Shown here: positions 1-10,600 of the stretch, in pieces | Position numbering within the stretch: position 1 is the first letter of the stretch | How the letters are laid out: the number at the start of each line of letters is the position of its first letter | Assembly: GCA_007125985.1 (NCBI GenBank) | Contig: SLCE01000238.1 | Location: 1 to 34,730 of the forward strand | Reading direction: 5' to 3' | DNA from: Ectothiorhodospiraceae bacterium | GTDB lineage: Bacteria; Pseudomonadota; Gammaproteobacteria; Nitrococcales; Aquisalimonadaceae | Length of the DNA stretch: 34,730 bases | Notes under the pieces: generated by a model | Database searches by the model: none | Seen by the model: the letters and a program-made list of their open reading frames with translations, nothing else | What the model was told of the DNA's origin: nothing | Program-made: the position numbers and the translations under genes

Positions 1-746
1 TCGGCGGCATGGAGAAGATGTCCAAGTCCAAGGGCAACACGGTGGACCCCCAGTCGCTGGTGGAGCGCTACGGTGCCGATACCGTGCGTCTGTTCACCAT
101 GTTTGCCGCGCCGCCGGACCAGTCCCTGGAGTGGTCGGATTCCGGTGTGGAAGGTGGCTATCGCTTCCTCAAACGTCTCTGGCACCTGGTGCACAGTCAC
201 GTGGCGTGCGGCCCGGTGCCGGTGCTGGACGTGGCATCGCTCTCCCCTGCGCAGAAGGACGTGCGGCGGAAGGTGCATGAAACCATCCGCAAGGCCTCGG
301 ACGACGTGGGTCGGCGTTACACGTTCAACACGGCCATCGCCGCCGTGATGGAACTGGTGAATGCCCTGTACAAGGCGGATGAGGATCAGTCCGACCAGGG
401 GCGTGCGGTGATGCAGGAAGGGCTGGAGGCGGCCGTATTGATCCTGGCGCCCATCGTGCCGCATGTCACGCACCGGCTTTGGCAGGCGCTGGGTCACGAG
501 CAGCCGGTGGTGGATGCCGCCTGGCCCGCGGTGGATGAAACCGCCCTTGAGCGGGATTCGCTGAAACTGGTGGTCCAGGTCAACGGCAAGCTGCGCGGGC
601 ATATCGAAGTGCCCAACGACGCGGCCAAGGACGCCATCGAGTCCGAAGCACTGGCCGAGCCCAATGTGCAGCGCTTTATCGATGGCAAGACCGTGCGCAA
701 GGTCATCGTCGTCCCGGGCAAGCTGGTCAACGTCGTGGCAAACTGA
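1..746 (+). CDS. leuS: Leucyl-tRNA synthetase, C-terminal part (5' truncated by window)
   Basis: In-frame ORF open to window start; KMSKSKGN class I aaRS motif, anticodon-binding region, C-terminal VQVNGKLRG...VNVVAN typical of LeuRS. Confidence 0.97.
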   Translation, partial: GGMEKMSKSKGNTVDPQSLVERYGADTVRLFTMFAAPPDQSLEWSDSGVEGGYRFLKRLWHLVHSHVACGPVPVLDVASLSPAQKDVRRKVHETIRKASDDVGRRYTFNTAIAAVMELVNALYKADEDQSDQGRAVMQEGLEAAVLILAPIVPHVTHRLWQALGHEQPVVDAAWPAVDETALERDSLKLVVQVNGKLRGHIEVPNDAAKDAIESEALAEPNVQRFIDGKTVRKVIVVPGKLVNVVAN

Positions 747-786
747 GTGTAGATCGGGGCAAGGCGTGTTTACATGCCTGCGAGCT

Positions 787-846
787 GGTGGCTTCGAGCG
801 AGCCGCCATTGAGAACGGCTCTCGTTCTGCGGGCGGATTCTCCCGC
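787..846. repeat. Three consecutive small inverted repeats in the leuS-lptE spacer
   Basis: GGTGGCT/AGCCGCC (787-807), AGAACG/CGTTCT (812-828), GCGGG/CCCGC (829-846). Confidence 0.55.
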
Positions 847-892
847 GTAGGATAAATGACACTCGGCAACCCACCGGAAAGGTACCTTTCGG

Positions 893-1396
893 ATGAACAG
901 GCACCGGCTGTCCCTGCTGCTGCTCCCCGTGTTGCTGATCGGCTTGACCGCCTGCGGCTGGCATCTGCGTGGTTCCGCACCGGGGGCCGCGTCGCTGGAA
1001 GGGGTGCGCCTCAGTCTGGACAGCCAGGTGGGGCGTGGGGAGCTTTATCGCGAAGTCTATGTTGCCCTGCAGTCCTCCGGGGTTGATCTGGTGCCCGCCG
1101 GGGCCGGGGTGCCCTCCCTGGTGCTCGCCAATGAATCCCGGCAGAGGCGGGTGATCTCCGGTACTCGGGCTGACGAAGTGCGAGAGTACGAACTGCGCTA
1201 CCGCGTGAGCTGGCGCTTGCGCGACGGCGACGGCGAGGAACTGCAGTCGGGGACCTTCGAGCAGATGCGGGAGTACCGCCGCGACGAGCAGCAGATGCTG
1301 GGCGGCGAGGGTCAGGAGGATGCCATCGTGAACGAATTCCGGCGCGATATCGCTTTCCTGCTCACGGATCGGCTACAGGCCCTGTTGGGCGAGTAG
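893..1396 (+). CDS. lptE: LPS-assembly lipoprotein LptE
   Basis: Lipobox-like LTACGWHLRG after signal peptide, follows leuS and precedes holA as in other gammaproteobacteria. Confidence 0.92.
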   Translation: MNRHRLSLLLLPVLLIGLTACGWHLRGSAPGAASLEGVRLSLDSQVGRGELYREVYVALQSSGVDLVPAGAGVPSLVLANESRQRRVISGTRADEVREYELRYRVSWRLRDGDGEELQSGTFEQMREYRRDEQQMLGGEGQEDAIVNEFRRDIAFLLTDRLQALLGE

Positions 1397-1413
1397 CGGC
1401 GGAGGGCAGGGTT

Positions 1414-2442
1414 ATGCGTGCGCGTTCCGATCAGTTGCCCGGCCTGCTCACGAAGGGCCTCAAGCCTGTTTATATGTTGACCGGCGATGAGCCTCTGCAG
1501 CTGCATGAAGGGCTGGATGCCATCCGCGCGGCTGCCCGTGACGCTGGATATACGGAGCGCGAGGTGCTGGAGGTGGACGCCGGGTTCGACTGGGGTCGCC
1601 TCGCGGCCCTCGCGGATAACCTTTCCCTGTTCGGTGACCGCCGAGTGGTGGAGCTGCGTCTGCCCAGCGGCAAGCCCGGGCAGCAGGGCGCGCGCGCCAT
1701 TGGTGACTACTGCAAGCGCCCCCCGGATGACACCCTGCTGGTGATCGTCAGTGGCAAGCTGGAAGCGAAGGTGCGCAAATCCGCCGCCTGGGTGAAGACC
1801 ATCGACGAAGCCGGGGTGGTAGTGGAAATCTGGCCCGTGGAACCGGCGCAACTGCCGCGCTGGCTCAACGCCCGCATGCAACAGGCCGGGTTGCGGCCGA
1901 CCCCGGAGGCGTTGCAGCTACTGGCGGAACGCGGCGAGGGCAATCTTCTGGCGGCGGTCCAGGAAGTGGAAAAACTGCGCCTGCTGGTGGGTGACGGCAA
2001 TGTGGATCTGGCCACAGTGCAGGCCGCCGTGGCGGACAGCGCCCGCTACGATGTGTTTGATCTCTGCACCGCGGCGCTGCAGGGTGAATCCCGCCGCGTG
2101 GTGCGCATTCTCGGCGGGCTGCGTGAGGAAGGGGTGGAGCCGACTCTGGTGCTTTGGGCGCTGGCGCGGGAGCTCCGCGTGCTGGTGCCGTTATCGGCGC
2201 GCGGCGCCAATGCCAAGGCCGTGCTGAATGGAGCTAAGGTGTTCGGGCCCCGCCAGGCAGCACTGCAGGCGGCAGCGGGGCGGGGAGGGCCTGGCCGCTG
2301 GTCAGCCCTGCTGGCCCGCGCCGCCCGAGCCGACCGTGTGTTCAAGGGCGCGGCCGCGGGTCGCCCCTGGGACGAACTGTTACACTTGAGTCTTGCCATA
2401 GCCGGCACCGAAACGGTGGCCGTGCGTACAGCCATTGAGTAG
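1414..2442 (+). CDS. holA: DNA polymerase III subunit delta
   Basis: 342 aa; [19 protein letters not shown] start and conserved lptE-holA synteny. Confidence 0.94.
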   Translation: MRARSDQLPGLLTKGLKPVYMLTGDEPLQLHEGLDAIRAAARDAGYTEREVLEVDAGFDWGRLAALADNLSLFGDRRVVELRLPSGKPGQQGARAIGDYCKRPPDDTLLVIVSGKLEAKVRKSAAWVKTIDEAGVVVEIWPVEPAQLPRWLNARMQQAGLRPTPEALQLLAERGEGNLLAAVQEVEKLRLLVGDGNVDLATVQAAVADSARYDVFDLCTAALQGESRRVVRILGGLREEGVEPTLVLWALARELRVLVPLSARGANAKAVLNGAKVFGPRQAALQAAAGRGGPGRWSALLARAARADRVFKGAAAGRPWDELLHLSLAIAGTETVAVRTAIE

Positions 2443-2446
2443 AACC

Positions 2447-3715
<1,269 letters not shown>

Positions 3716-4354
3716 ATGAGTACGCTCACCGGTATTTTCGGCGGCACCTTTGACCCCATCCACAACGCCCACCTACGGGTGGCGCTGGATGTGGTGGAAG
3801 CCGGCGGCCTGGAGGCCTTGCGGCTGATCCCCTGTCACATTCCACCGCATCGGGAAACCCCGCAGGTGGATGCCGACACGCGGCTGCACATGCTGCGTCT
3901 GGCCGTGGCCGGTGAACCCCGTTTCCTGGTGGATGATCGGGAGCTGCGGCGTGATGGCCCATCCTGGACTGTGGATACGCTTCGCACACTGCGCAGCGAT
4001 TTTCCCGACCGGCACTTCTGCCTGCTCATGGGGTCCGACAGCTTTCGGGGATTGCCCGGCTGGTCCCGTTGGCAGGAACTCGCCGAACAGGCCCATCTCG
4101 TTGTCATGCAGCGCCCCGATCCGGGGCGTGCGATGCCCGAGGAACTGACCCGCTGGTTGCGAGGGCGGGAGACTGCGGATTGGTCAGTGCTGCACCGGGA
4201 GAGCGCCGGGCGCGTGCTGTTCCAATCGGTCGCACAACTGGCCATCTCGGCCACTGATATCCGCGCCCGGCTGGCCCAGGGCGGTTCAATCCGCTACCTG
4301 GTGCCGGACCCGGTGTGGGATCATATTGAGAAGGCGCGCCTTTATCGGCCTTAA
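3716..4354 (+). CDS. nadD: Nicotinate-nucleotide adenylyltransferase
   Basis: GIFGGTFDPIHNAHLR nucleotidyltransferase motif; ISATDIRARLAQG near C-terminus. Confidence 0.96.
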   Translation: MSTLTGIFGGTFDPIHNAHLRVALDVVEAGGLEALRLIPCHIPPHRETPQVDADTRLHMLRLAVAGEPRFLVDDRELRRDGPSWTVDTLRTLRSDFPDRHFCLLMGSDSFRGLPGWSRWQELAEQAHLVVMQRPDPGRAMPEELTRWLRGRETADWSVLHRESAGRVLFQSVAQLAISATDIRARLAQGGSIRYLVPDPVWDHIEKARLYRP

Positions 4355-4409
4355 GGAAGCGCTGATGCAACTCAGGGTGTGCTGGCTTTGGCTAGTGAAA
4401 GGTTAGTGA

Positions 4410-4823
4410 GTGCAGCGGAACGTAACGCTGTGGAGGTGTGTCATCAGCAAGGATCAGGAAACGCAGGCGCCGGAGCTTTCGGTAGAACAACTCCAGCAGC
4501 TGGTGCTGGACGCGCTGGAGGAGATCAAGGCGCAGGACCCCGTGGTACTGGATGTGCGCGGGAAGACCGGTATCACCGATCTCATGGTGGTCGTTTCGGG
4601 GACATCCAACCGTCACGTCAAGGCGGTGGCGGATGCCGTGGTGGAGCGTACCAAGGAGCAGGGTCTGCGTCCGTTGGGCGTGGAAGGCGGTGAAACCGCG
4701 GAATGGATCCTGGTGGATCTGGGCGATGTGGTGGTGCATGTGATGCTGCCACGCGTGCGGGAACTGTACCGCCTGGAGCGGATCTGGGGCGTGGATGAAG
4801 ACCCGGAGCAGGGGCAGGCCTGA
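4410..4823 (+). CDS. rsfS: Ribosome silencing factor RsfS
   Basis: [26 protein letters not shown]...[23 protein letters not shown] typical; GTG start with GAAAGG upstream; next to nadD. Confidence 0.93.
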   Translation: MQRNVTLWRCVISKDQETQAPELSVEQLQQLVLDALEEIKAQDPVVLDVRGKTGITDLMVVVSGTSNRHVKAVADAVVERTKEQGLRPLGVEGGETAEWILVDLGDVVVHVMLPRVRELYRLERIWGVDEDPEQGQA

Positions 4824-4835
4824 CCAGCGGGCGGG

Positions 4836-4874
4836 TCCGGCCCGGGGCCGGATGCGGGCAAACGCTGGGCGTTT
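4836..4874. repeat. Two tandem hairpins in the rsfS-rlmH spacer
   Basis: TCCGGCCC-G-GGGCCGGA (4836-4852) and AAACGC-TGG-GCGTTT (4860-4874). Confidence 0.65.
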
Positions 4875-4979
4875 ACCGGCCTACGTCTACTCCCCACCAG
4901 CTGAACGAAGGACGTCGGGTGCTCTGAGCCGAAAAGGCGAAGCGCTACCGGTCGGAGCGGATCCTGAGAGCTGACTGAC

Positions 4980-5447
4980 GTGCGAATACACTTGATCGCC
5001 ATCGGCCAGAAAATGCCCCGCTGGGTGGCGGAAGGCTTTGCTGACTACGCCGGGCGCATGCCACCGGAATGCCGTCTGGAACTGGTGGAACTTCCCCCCG
5101 GGGACCGCGGCAAGGGCGGCAACCCGGCCAGGGCGCGGGAAGTGGAGGCGAACCGCTTGCAGGATGCGCTGCCCAAGGGCGCGCGGGTCATTGTCCTGGA
5201 TCTGAGCGGCAAGCAGTGGTCCACCGAAGACCTCGCCGGACAACTGTCCGGCTGGCTGCAGGGCGGCTGTGACGTGGCACTGCTGGTGGGCGGGCCGGAT
5301 GGGCTGTCGCCGGAGGTCCTGCAACGGGCCGACCAGCGCTGGTGCCTGTCACCCTTGACGCTGCCACACATGCTGGTCAGGGTGTTTGTTGCGGAACAGC
5401 TCTACCGTGCCTGGAGCATCCTGTCCAATCATCCGTATCATCGCTGA
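4980..5447 (+). CDS. rlmH: 23S rRNA (pseudouridine1915-N3)-methyltransferase RlmH
   Basis: MRIHLIAIGQKMPRWVAEGF N-terminus (GTG start), LLVGGPDGLSPEV and EQLYRAWSILSNHPYHR C-terminus. Confidence 0.97.
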   Translation: MRIHLIAIGQKMPRWVAEGFADYAGRMPPECRLELVELPPGDRGKGGNPARAREVEANRLQDALPKGARVIVLDLSGKQWSTEDLAGQLSGWLQGGCDVALLVGGPDGLSPEVLQRADQRWCLSPLTLPHMLVRVFVAEQLYRAWSILSNHPYHR

Positions 5448-5460
5448 CAGAGGATTATCC

Positions 5461-6060
5461 ATGGAACCCGGCAACCCCGACATTTACCTGGCTTCCCGTT
5501 CGCCGCGTCGCCAGGAGCTGCTGCAACAGATGCGCGTGGCGTTCCGGCAACTCGACGTCTCCGTCGATGAGAGCGCACATGACGGCGAGAGCCCGGAGGT
5601 GCATGTGCTGCGACTGGCCCTGGAGAAGGCCCGGGCCGGCTGGCGCGCAGTGGAGAAGTCGGAGCAACCCTTGCCCGTGTTGGGCGCGGATACCGTGGTG
5701 GTGCTGGACGACACCATTCTCGGCAAGCCCGCTGATCGGGACGAGGCGGTCGCCATGCTGCAGGCCCTGTCCGGCCAGACCCATCGGGTGCTCACCGGGG
5801 TCGCCCTGGTGGATGATCGGGAGGCGACCCGGATCAGTGTGAACACGGTCACCTTCCGTGAACTGGACGATGCCGAGATCAAGCGTTACTGGGAAACGGG
5901 CGAGCCGGCGGACAAAGCCGGCGCCTATGCCATACAGGGGCTGGGTGCCGTGTTCGTGGAGCACATGGAGGGCAGCTACACCGGGGTGATGGGCCTGCCA
6001 TTGTTTGAAGTGGCGGACCTGATGGACGAGTTCGACCTGGACTACCGACGCGGCTGGTAA
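5461..6060 (+). CDS. maf: Maf-family nucleoside triphosphate pyrophosphatase
   Basis: IYLASRSPRRQELLQQM and GADTVVVLDDTILGKP motifs; ATG at 5461. Confidence 0.95.
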   Translation: MEPGNPDIYLASRSPRRQELLQQMRVAFRQLDVSVDESAHDGESPEVHVLRLALEKARAGWRAVEKSEQPLPVLGADTVVVLDDTILGKPADRDEAVAMLQALSGQTHRVLTGVALVDDREATRISVNTVTFRELDDAEIKRYWETGEPADKAGAYAIQGLGAVFVEHMEGSYTGVMGLPLFEVADLMDEFDLDYRRGW

Positions 6061-6097
6061 CGGCCACCCTGAAACACTCCAGAACAAGCAGGGCGTG

Positions 6098-7570
6098 ATG
6101 TCCGAAGAGATCCTGATCAACTGCACCCCACAGGAAACACGTGTCGCCGTTGTTGAGAACGGTGTGTTGCAGGAAGTCTGCGTGGAGCGTGAGAGTCGCC
6201 GCGGCTTGGTCGGGAACATCTACAAGGGCCGTGTACAGCGCGTGCTGCCCGGTATGCAGGCGGCATTCATCGAGGTGGGCCTGCAGCGCACAGCCTTCTT
6301 GCATGCGTCCGACATTGCGATTCCTGATGACCAGCCGCTGCCCGAGGGTGAGCGTCGTACCGTGCCGGATATCCAGCAGCTGCTGCGGGACGGCCAGGAA
6401 GTGGTGGTGCAGGTGGTCAAGGACCCGCTGGGCACAAAGGGGGCCCGCCTGACCACCCATCTCACCATCCCATCACGTAATCTCGTGCTGCTGCCGCGTA
6501 ACCGCAGTGTGGGCGTGTCTGCCCGCATCGAGGACGATGGCGAGCGCAACCGCCTGCGCGAGATCGGCCAGCGTTTCCTGGCCGAGGGCGATGACTGCGG
6601 GTATATCATCCGTACCGCGGCGGAGCAGGTGGAGGAGTCCGCCCTGGAGGCGGACCGCCGCTTTCTGCTCAAGCTTTGGGAGTCAGTGCAAAGCCGTATC
6701 GCCACGGGCCCGGTGGGTTCCTGTGTGCACGAGGATCTGCCTCTGGTCCTGCGGGCACTGCGTGATCAGGTCACCATGCAGGTGGAACGCATTCGGGTGG
6801 ATTCCCGGGAGAATTTCCAGAAAGTGCAGGAGTTCTGCGCACAGTTCTTCCCGTATATGGCGGACAGGCTGGAGTATTACCCGGGCGAACGCCCGCTGTT
6901 CGACCTCTACGGGGTCGAGCAGGAAATCCAGCGTGCCTTGTCGCGCAAGGTGGAACTCAAGTCCGGGGGCTACCTGATCATCGACCAGACCGAGGCCATG
7001 ACCACGGTGGACGTGAATACCGGTGGTTATGTGGGGCGGCGGAATCTGGAAGAGACCATTTTCAAGACCAATTTGGAAGCCGCCCAATCCATCGCGCGGC
7101 AGGTGCGGCTGCGCAATCTGGGCGGCATCATCATCATCGACTTCATCGACATGGAGGACGACGAGCACAAGCGCCAGGTGCTGCGCGCACTGGAGAAGGC
7201 GCTGGAGCGGGATTACGCCAAAACCCAGATCAGCAGCGTGTCGGCGCTGGGGCTGGTGGAGATGACGCGCAAGCGCACCCGAGAGAGCTTGGAACATGTC
7301 CTGTGTGAAGCCTGTCCAACCTGTGGTGGACGGGGTACGCTGAAAACGGCGGAGACCGTCTGCTACGAGATATTCCGCGAGATCATGCGCGAGGCGCGCC
7401 AGTTCGATGCCGATAAGCTGTTGGTGCTGGCGGCGCCGGCGGTGGTTGATCTGATGCTGGATGAAGAAAGCATCAGCGTGGCGGAGTTGGAAGAGTTCAT
7501 CGGACGCCCCATCAATCTGCAGTCCGAGCCCCTGTACGCGCAGGATCAGTTCGACGTCGTGCTGATGTAG
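6098..7570 (+). CDS. rng: Ribonuclease G
   Basis: EILINCTPQETRVAVVENG, S1-like region, DRTEAMTTVDVNTGGYVG-like segment, CPTCGGRGTLK zinc-link motif. Confidence 0.96.
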   Translation: MSEEILINCTPQETRVAVVENGVLQEVCVERESRRGLVGNIYKGRVQRVLPGMQAAFIEVGLQRTAFLHASDIAIPDDQPLPEGERRTVPDIQQLLRDGQEVVVQVVKDPLGTKGARLTTHLTIPSRNLVLLPRNRSVGVSARIEDDGERNRLREIGQRFLAEGDDCGYIIRTAAEQVEESALEADRRFLLKLWESVQSRIATGPVGSCVHEDLPLVLRALRDQVTMQVERIRVDSRENFQKVQEFCAQFFPYMADRLEYYPGERPLFDLYGVEQEIQRALSRKVELKSGGYLIIDQTEAMTTVDVNTGGYVGRRNLEETIFKTNLEAAQSIARQVRLRNLGGIIIIDFIDMEDDEHKRQVLRALEKALERDYAKTQISSVSALGLVEMTRKRTRESLEHVLCEACPTCGGRGTLKTAETVCYEIFREIMREARQFDADKLLVLAAPAVVDLMLDEESISVAELEEFIGRPINLQSEPLYAQDQFDVVLM

Positions 7571-7650
7571 CGTCTGTTCCGCCAGCGGTACGGTTTCCTT
7601 CGCAGGTGCAGGTGATGTCCAGCCGTCTGATGTCGCAATCCCGTCAATGC

Positions 7651-7685
7651 AGACCGGCTCACCGGAGGCTCCGGTGAGCCGGTCT
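7651..7685 (+). promoter_or_regulatory. Strong hairpin over the putative yhdP translation start
   Basis: AGACCGGCTCACCGGA-GGC-TCCGGTGAGCCGGTCT: perfect 16-bp stem, 3-nt loop; contains GGAGG and GTG 7674. Confidence 0.75.
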
Positions 7686-10600
7686 ATCCCCGCGTTCCCA
7701 TCACGAATCCGCGGAATCATCCGCTTTGCCGGATACCTTCTGCTGGCCTGTCTGGTGCTGGTCGCGCTGGCGTTCACAGTGCTCAGGCTCGCTGTCGCGT
7801 TGGTGCCGGAATTCCGCGATGACATCACGGGTTGGGTGTCGGATGCCGTGGGGCAGGAAATCCAGGTCCAGCAGCTCGGCGCCCGGCTCCGTGGGGCCAA
7901 GCTGACTCTGGTGCTACAGGACGTGCGTGTTGGTGAGGTCGATCGCCCGGGCCTGGAACTGGACGAAGTCCAGGTGCAGCTGAACGTGCGTGAATCCCTT
8001 CGCTACCGGGACCTGCGCCTGGGGGCGGTGATCGTCCGTGGGCTGGAGCTGACCGCGGAACGGCAACGGGACGGCCGTTATAACCTGGTGGGCATCGGCC
8101 CCGCGCAAGTGGAGCTGCCGCCGCTGGATCTCCTGGATGACCTGCTGCTGCAGCGGTTTACCGTGGTGTTGGAGGGTGCCAGCCTGCGGTTGCATGATCG
8201 GGCCCGGGACGAATGGCACGCGTTTCCCGAACTCGAAGGGCGGTTGCTGAACATGGAGGATGGCCGGCGGCAGCTTAGCGGCCGCCTGCAGGGGCCGGAG
8301 CACTGGTTTTCCCAGCTGGCGTTTATCGCCGAATGGGGTGGCAGCGGCATCCGCAGCATCGCGGAGGCCCCGGTGGATTACTACCTCACCATACGCCAGC
8401 TGCAGCCCCGTGCGGTGGAAGAGGCGGTAATTCCGGCGGGGCACGTGCCTTACGTGAACGGCAGCGGCAACCTGGAAGTGTGGGGGCGGATGGACGCCGG
8501 CATTCCGGGGCTCGGTGGGCATGACCGCCCCTTGGAGTTGGCCGGCTCGGTGCAGCTGCGGGCCAGCGACGGGGTATTGCTGCTTCCGCGCCTGTTCCGG
8601 GGCCCGATTCCGCAGGATCAGCTTGAAGTCATTGCCCGCTGGCACCTCGGCCCGGATGGCTGGCAGGTGGATGTGGATCAGGCCCGTGCCAGCAATGAGG
8701 ACGGCGACGCGGCGGCCCGGGTCCGGGTTGCCCGCCGCAACGACGAGGCGCGGCCGTTCCTGGACATCCGGGCTCACGTGGACGGTCGCCCCGGCAACGC
8801 CGCCAACACCGGACGTTATCTGCCCGCGGCCATCATGCCGCCACCCCTGGTGGACTGGCTGGACATGGCCATCGCCGGTGGCACGGCGCCAAGCGCCGAT
8901 GTGATCTTCTTCGGCCATGCCGGTGACTTTCCCTTCGAGGACAACCAGGGTGTGTTCCGGGTGGAGGCCGATGCCCGGGATGTGACCTTGGCGTACTGGC
9001 CGGAATGGCCTGCCGTCCAGGGATTGGATGGGCGCCTTGTCTTCAATGCCCGGGAGATGCGTATTCTCGCGGACGCCGGCCGCATCGGTGGCGCCCGTGC
9101 CCAACGCGCCGAGGCGCGGATTCCCGTGCTTGGCAAGACGCCGCTCACCATCAGCGGCGGCTTTCTCGGCGAGGGGGATGCCTTGCTCGGTTTCCTCCGC
9201 GATATGCCCCTCACCGGTGAGGGTGTGGATCAGGTGCTGGAACGTCTGCGGCTCGATGGCGAGCACCGGGTGGACCTGGCGCTGATGATTCCCTTCCATG
9301 GGTTGCCCCCGGAACTCGATGGAACAGTAACCCTGCAGGATGGCGCACTCCACTGGCCGGAGCGGGCGTTGACCGTGGATGACCTGCAGGGTGAGGTGCG
9401 CTTCGATCAACGGGGCATCCGTAGCGAGGCTGTTCGCGGCAGTCTCGCCGGAGCGCCGCTGCGGATGGATACGGAAACCTGGATGGAAGGGGATAGCAGC
9501 CGCATCCGCCTCACGGCGGAGTTGGACGATGCGCCCATGCGCGTGGTGGAGGAGCAGATCCCCGCACTGGATTTTCTGCAGGGTTCCAGCAATCTGACCA
9601 TCCAGGCGGAATTTCCGGGATTCATCGGCGACCCTCCTGCTCCCCTGGTGGGGCTGCGTTTCGGCTCCTCGTTGCGCGGTGCCGAGTCCGCCCTGCCGGA
9701 ACCGCTGCGGAAGTCGGCGGACGAGGCCTGGCCTTTTGAACTTGCGCTCGGCATCGGTTCCGGCGGTGTTGGCCCGATCCGCTTCAGTGCCGCGGATCGT
9801 TTGTCCGGCGTGTTGCTGCTGCAGGATGACGGTTCGCCGGAACGTTTGGGGCTGCGTCTGGGTGGCGGCAACGCCACCTTGCCGCCGGACCCGGGACTGT
9901 TTATCAGCGGTGATCTGGAGCAGGCCTCCTTGGAGGAGTGGCTGCGCTACCTGGCCCAGGGTGAAGAGGCGGATCAGGACTTGCCCCTGCGTCAGCTTGA
10001 TCTGGCTGCCCAGTCCCTGCTGATTCACGGTGTTGCTTTCCCCGACGTGGCGCTGCGCCTGACCCGGCAGGCTGATGTCTGGGATCTGCGCCTGTCCGGT
10101 CGCAGTGTCTCGGGGGCCGGAAGTTGGACGGCACAGCGTGGCGGACAGCTTCAAGTGGAGTTGGATCACCTGCGTGTGCCGGCCCTGCCCATGCGGGTCG
10201 CCGAGGGCGCCGGTGATCGGGACAGCACACCCCCGGATCCCGCCCTCTGGCCCGATCAGTGGCCTTTCGCCGCATTGCGTATCAATCGTCTCTACTACCA
10301 GGATGCGGAACTGGGCCGCGTGGTGTTGGACGCGGAGCCTGTGGATGGCGGTTATCGCCTGCGCGGCCTGAGTCTGGAAGGCGGTCACTTCACGCTGGAA
10401 GCGGATGGCGCCTGGGATGCGGACCAGCAGCGAGGGGAAACGCGGCTTAGCTACCGTTTGCGGAGTGACAATCTCGGGAACACGGCGGCGGCCTTCGGCC
10501 GCTCCGGTGTGATCCGAGGTGGGAACGGGCGCGCCTCAGGCGACCTGCGCTGGACGGGCGTGCCCTGGGATTACGGGTTGGATCTCCTGGAAGGGGATTT

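Noticed and set aside
7651-7685. Rho-independent terminator for rng
   Set aside because: Stem is strong but no T-run follows, and it overlaps the SD and start region of yhdP.
7914-10388. 824-codon minus-strand ORF opposite yhdP
   Set aside because: Lies wholly antisense to the well-supported yhdP gene; His/Gln/Arg-rich composition typical of antisense shadow ORFs in high-GC codon usage; no recognisable domain.
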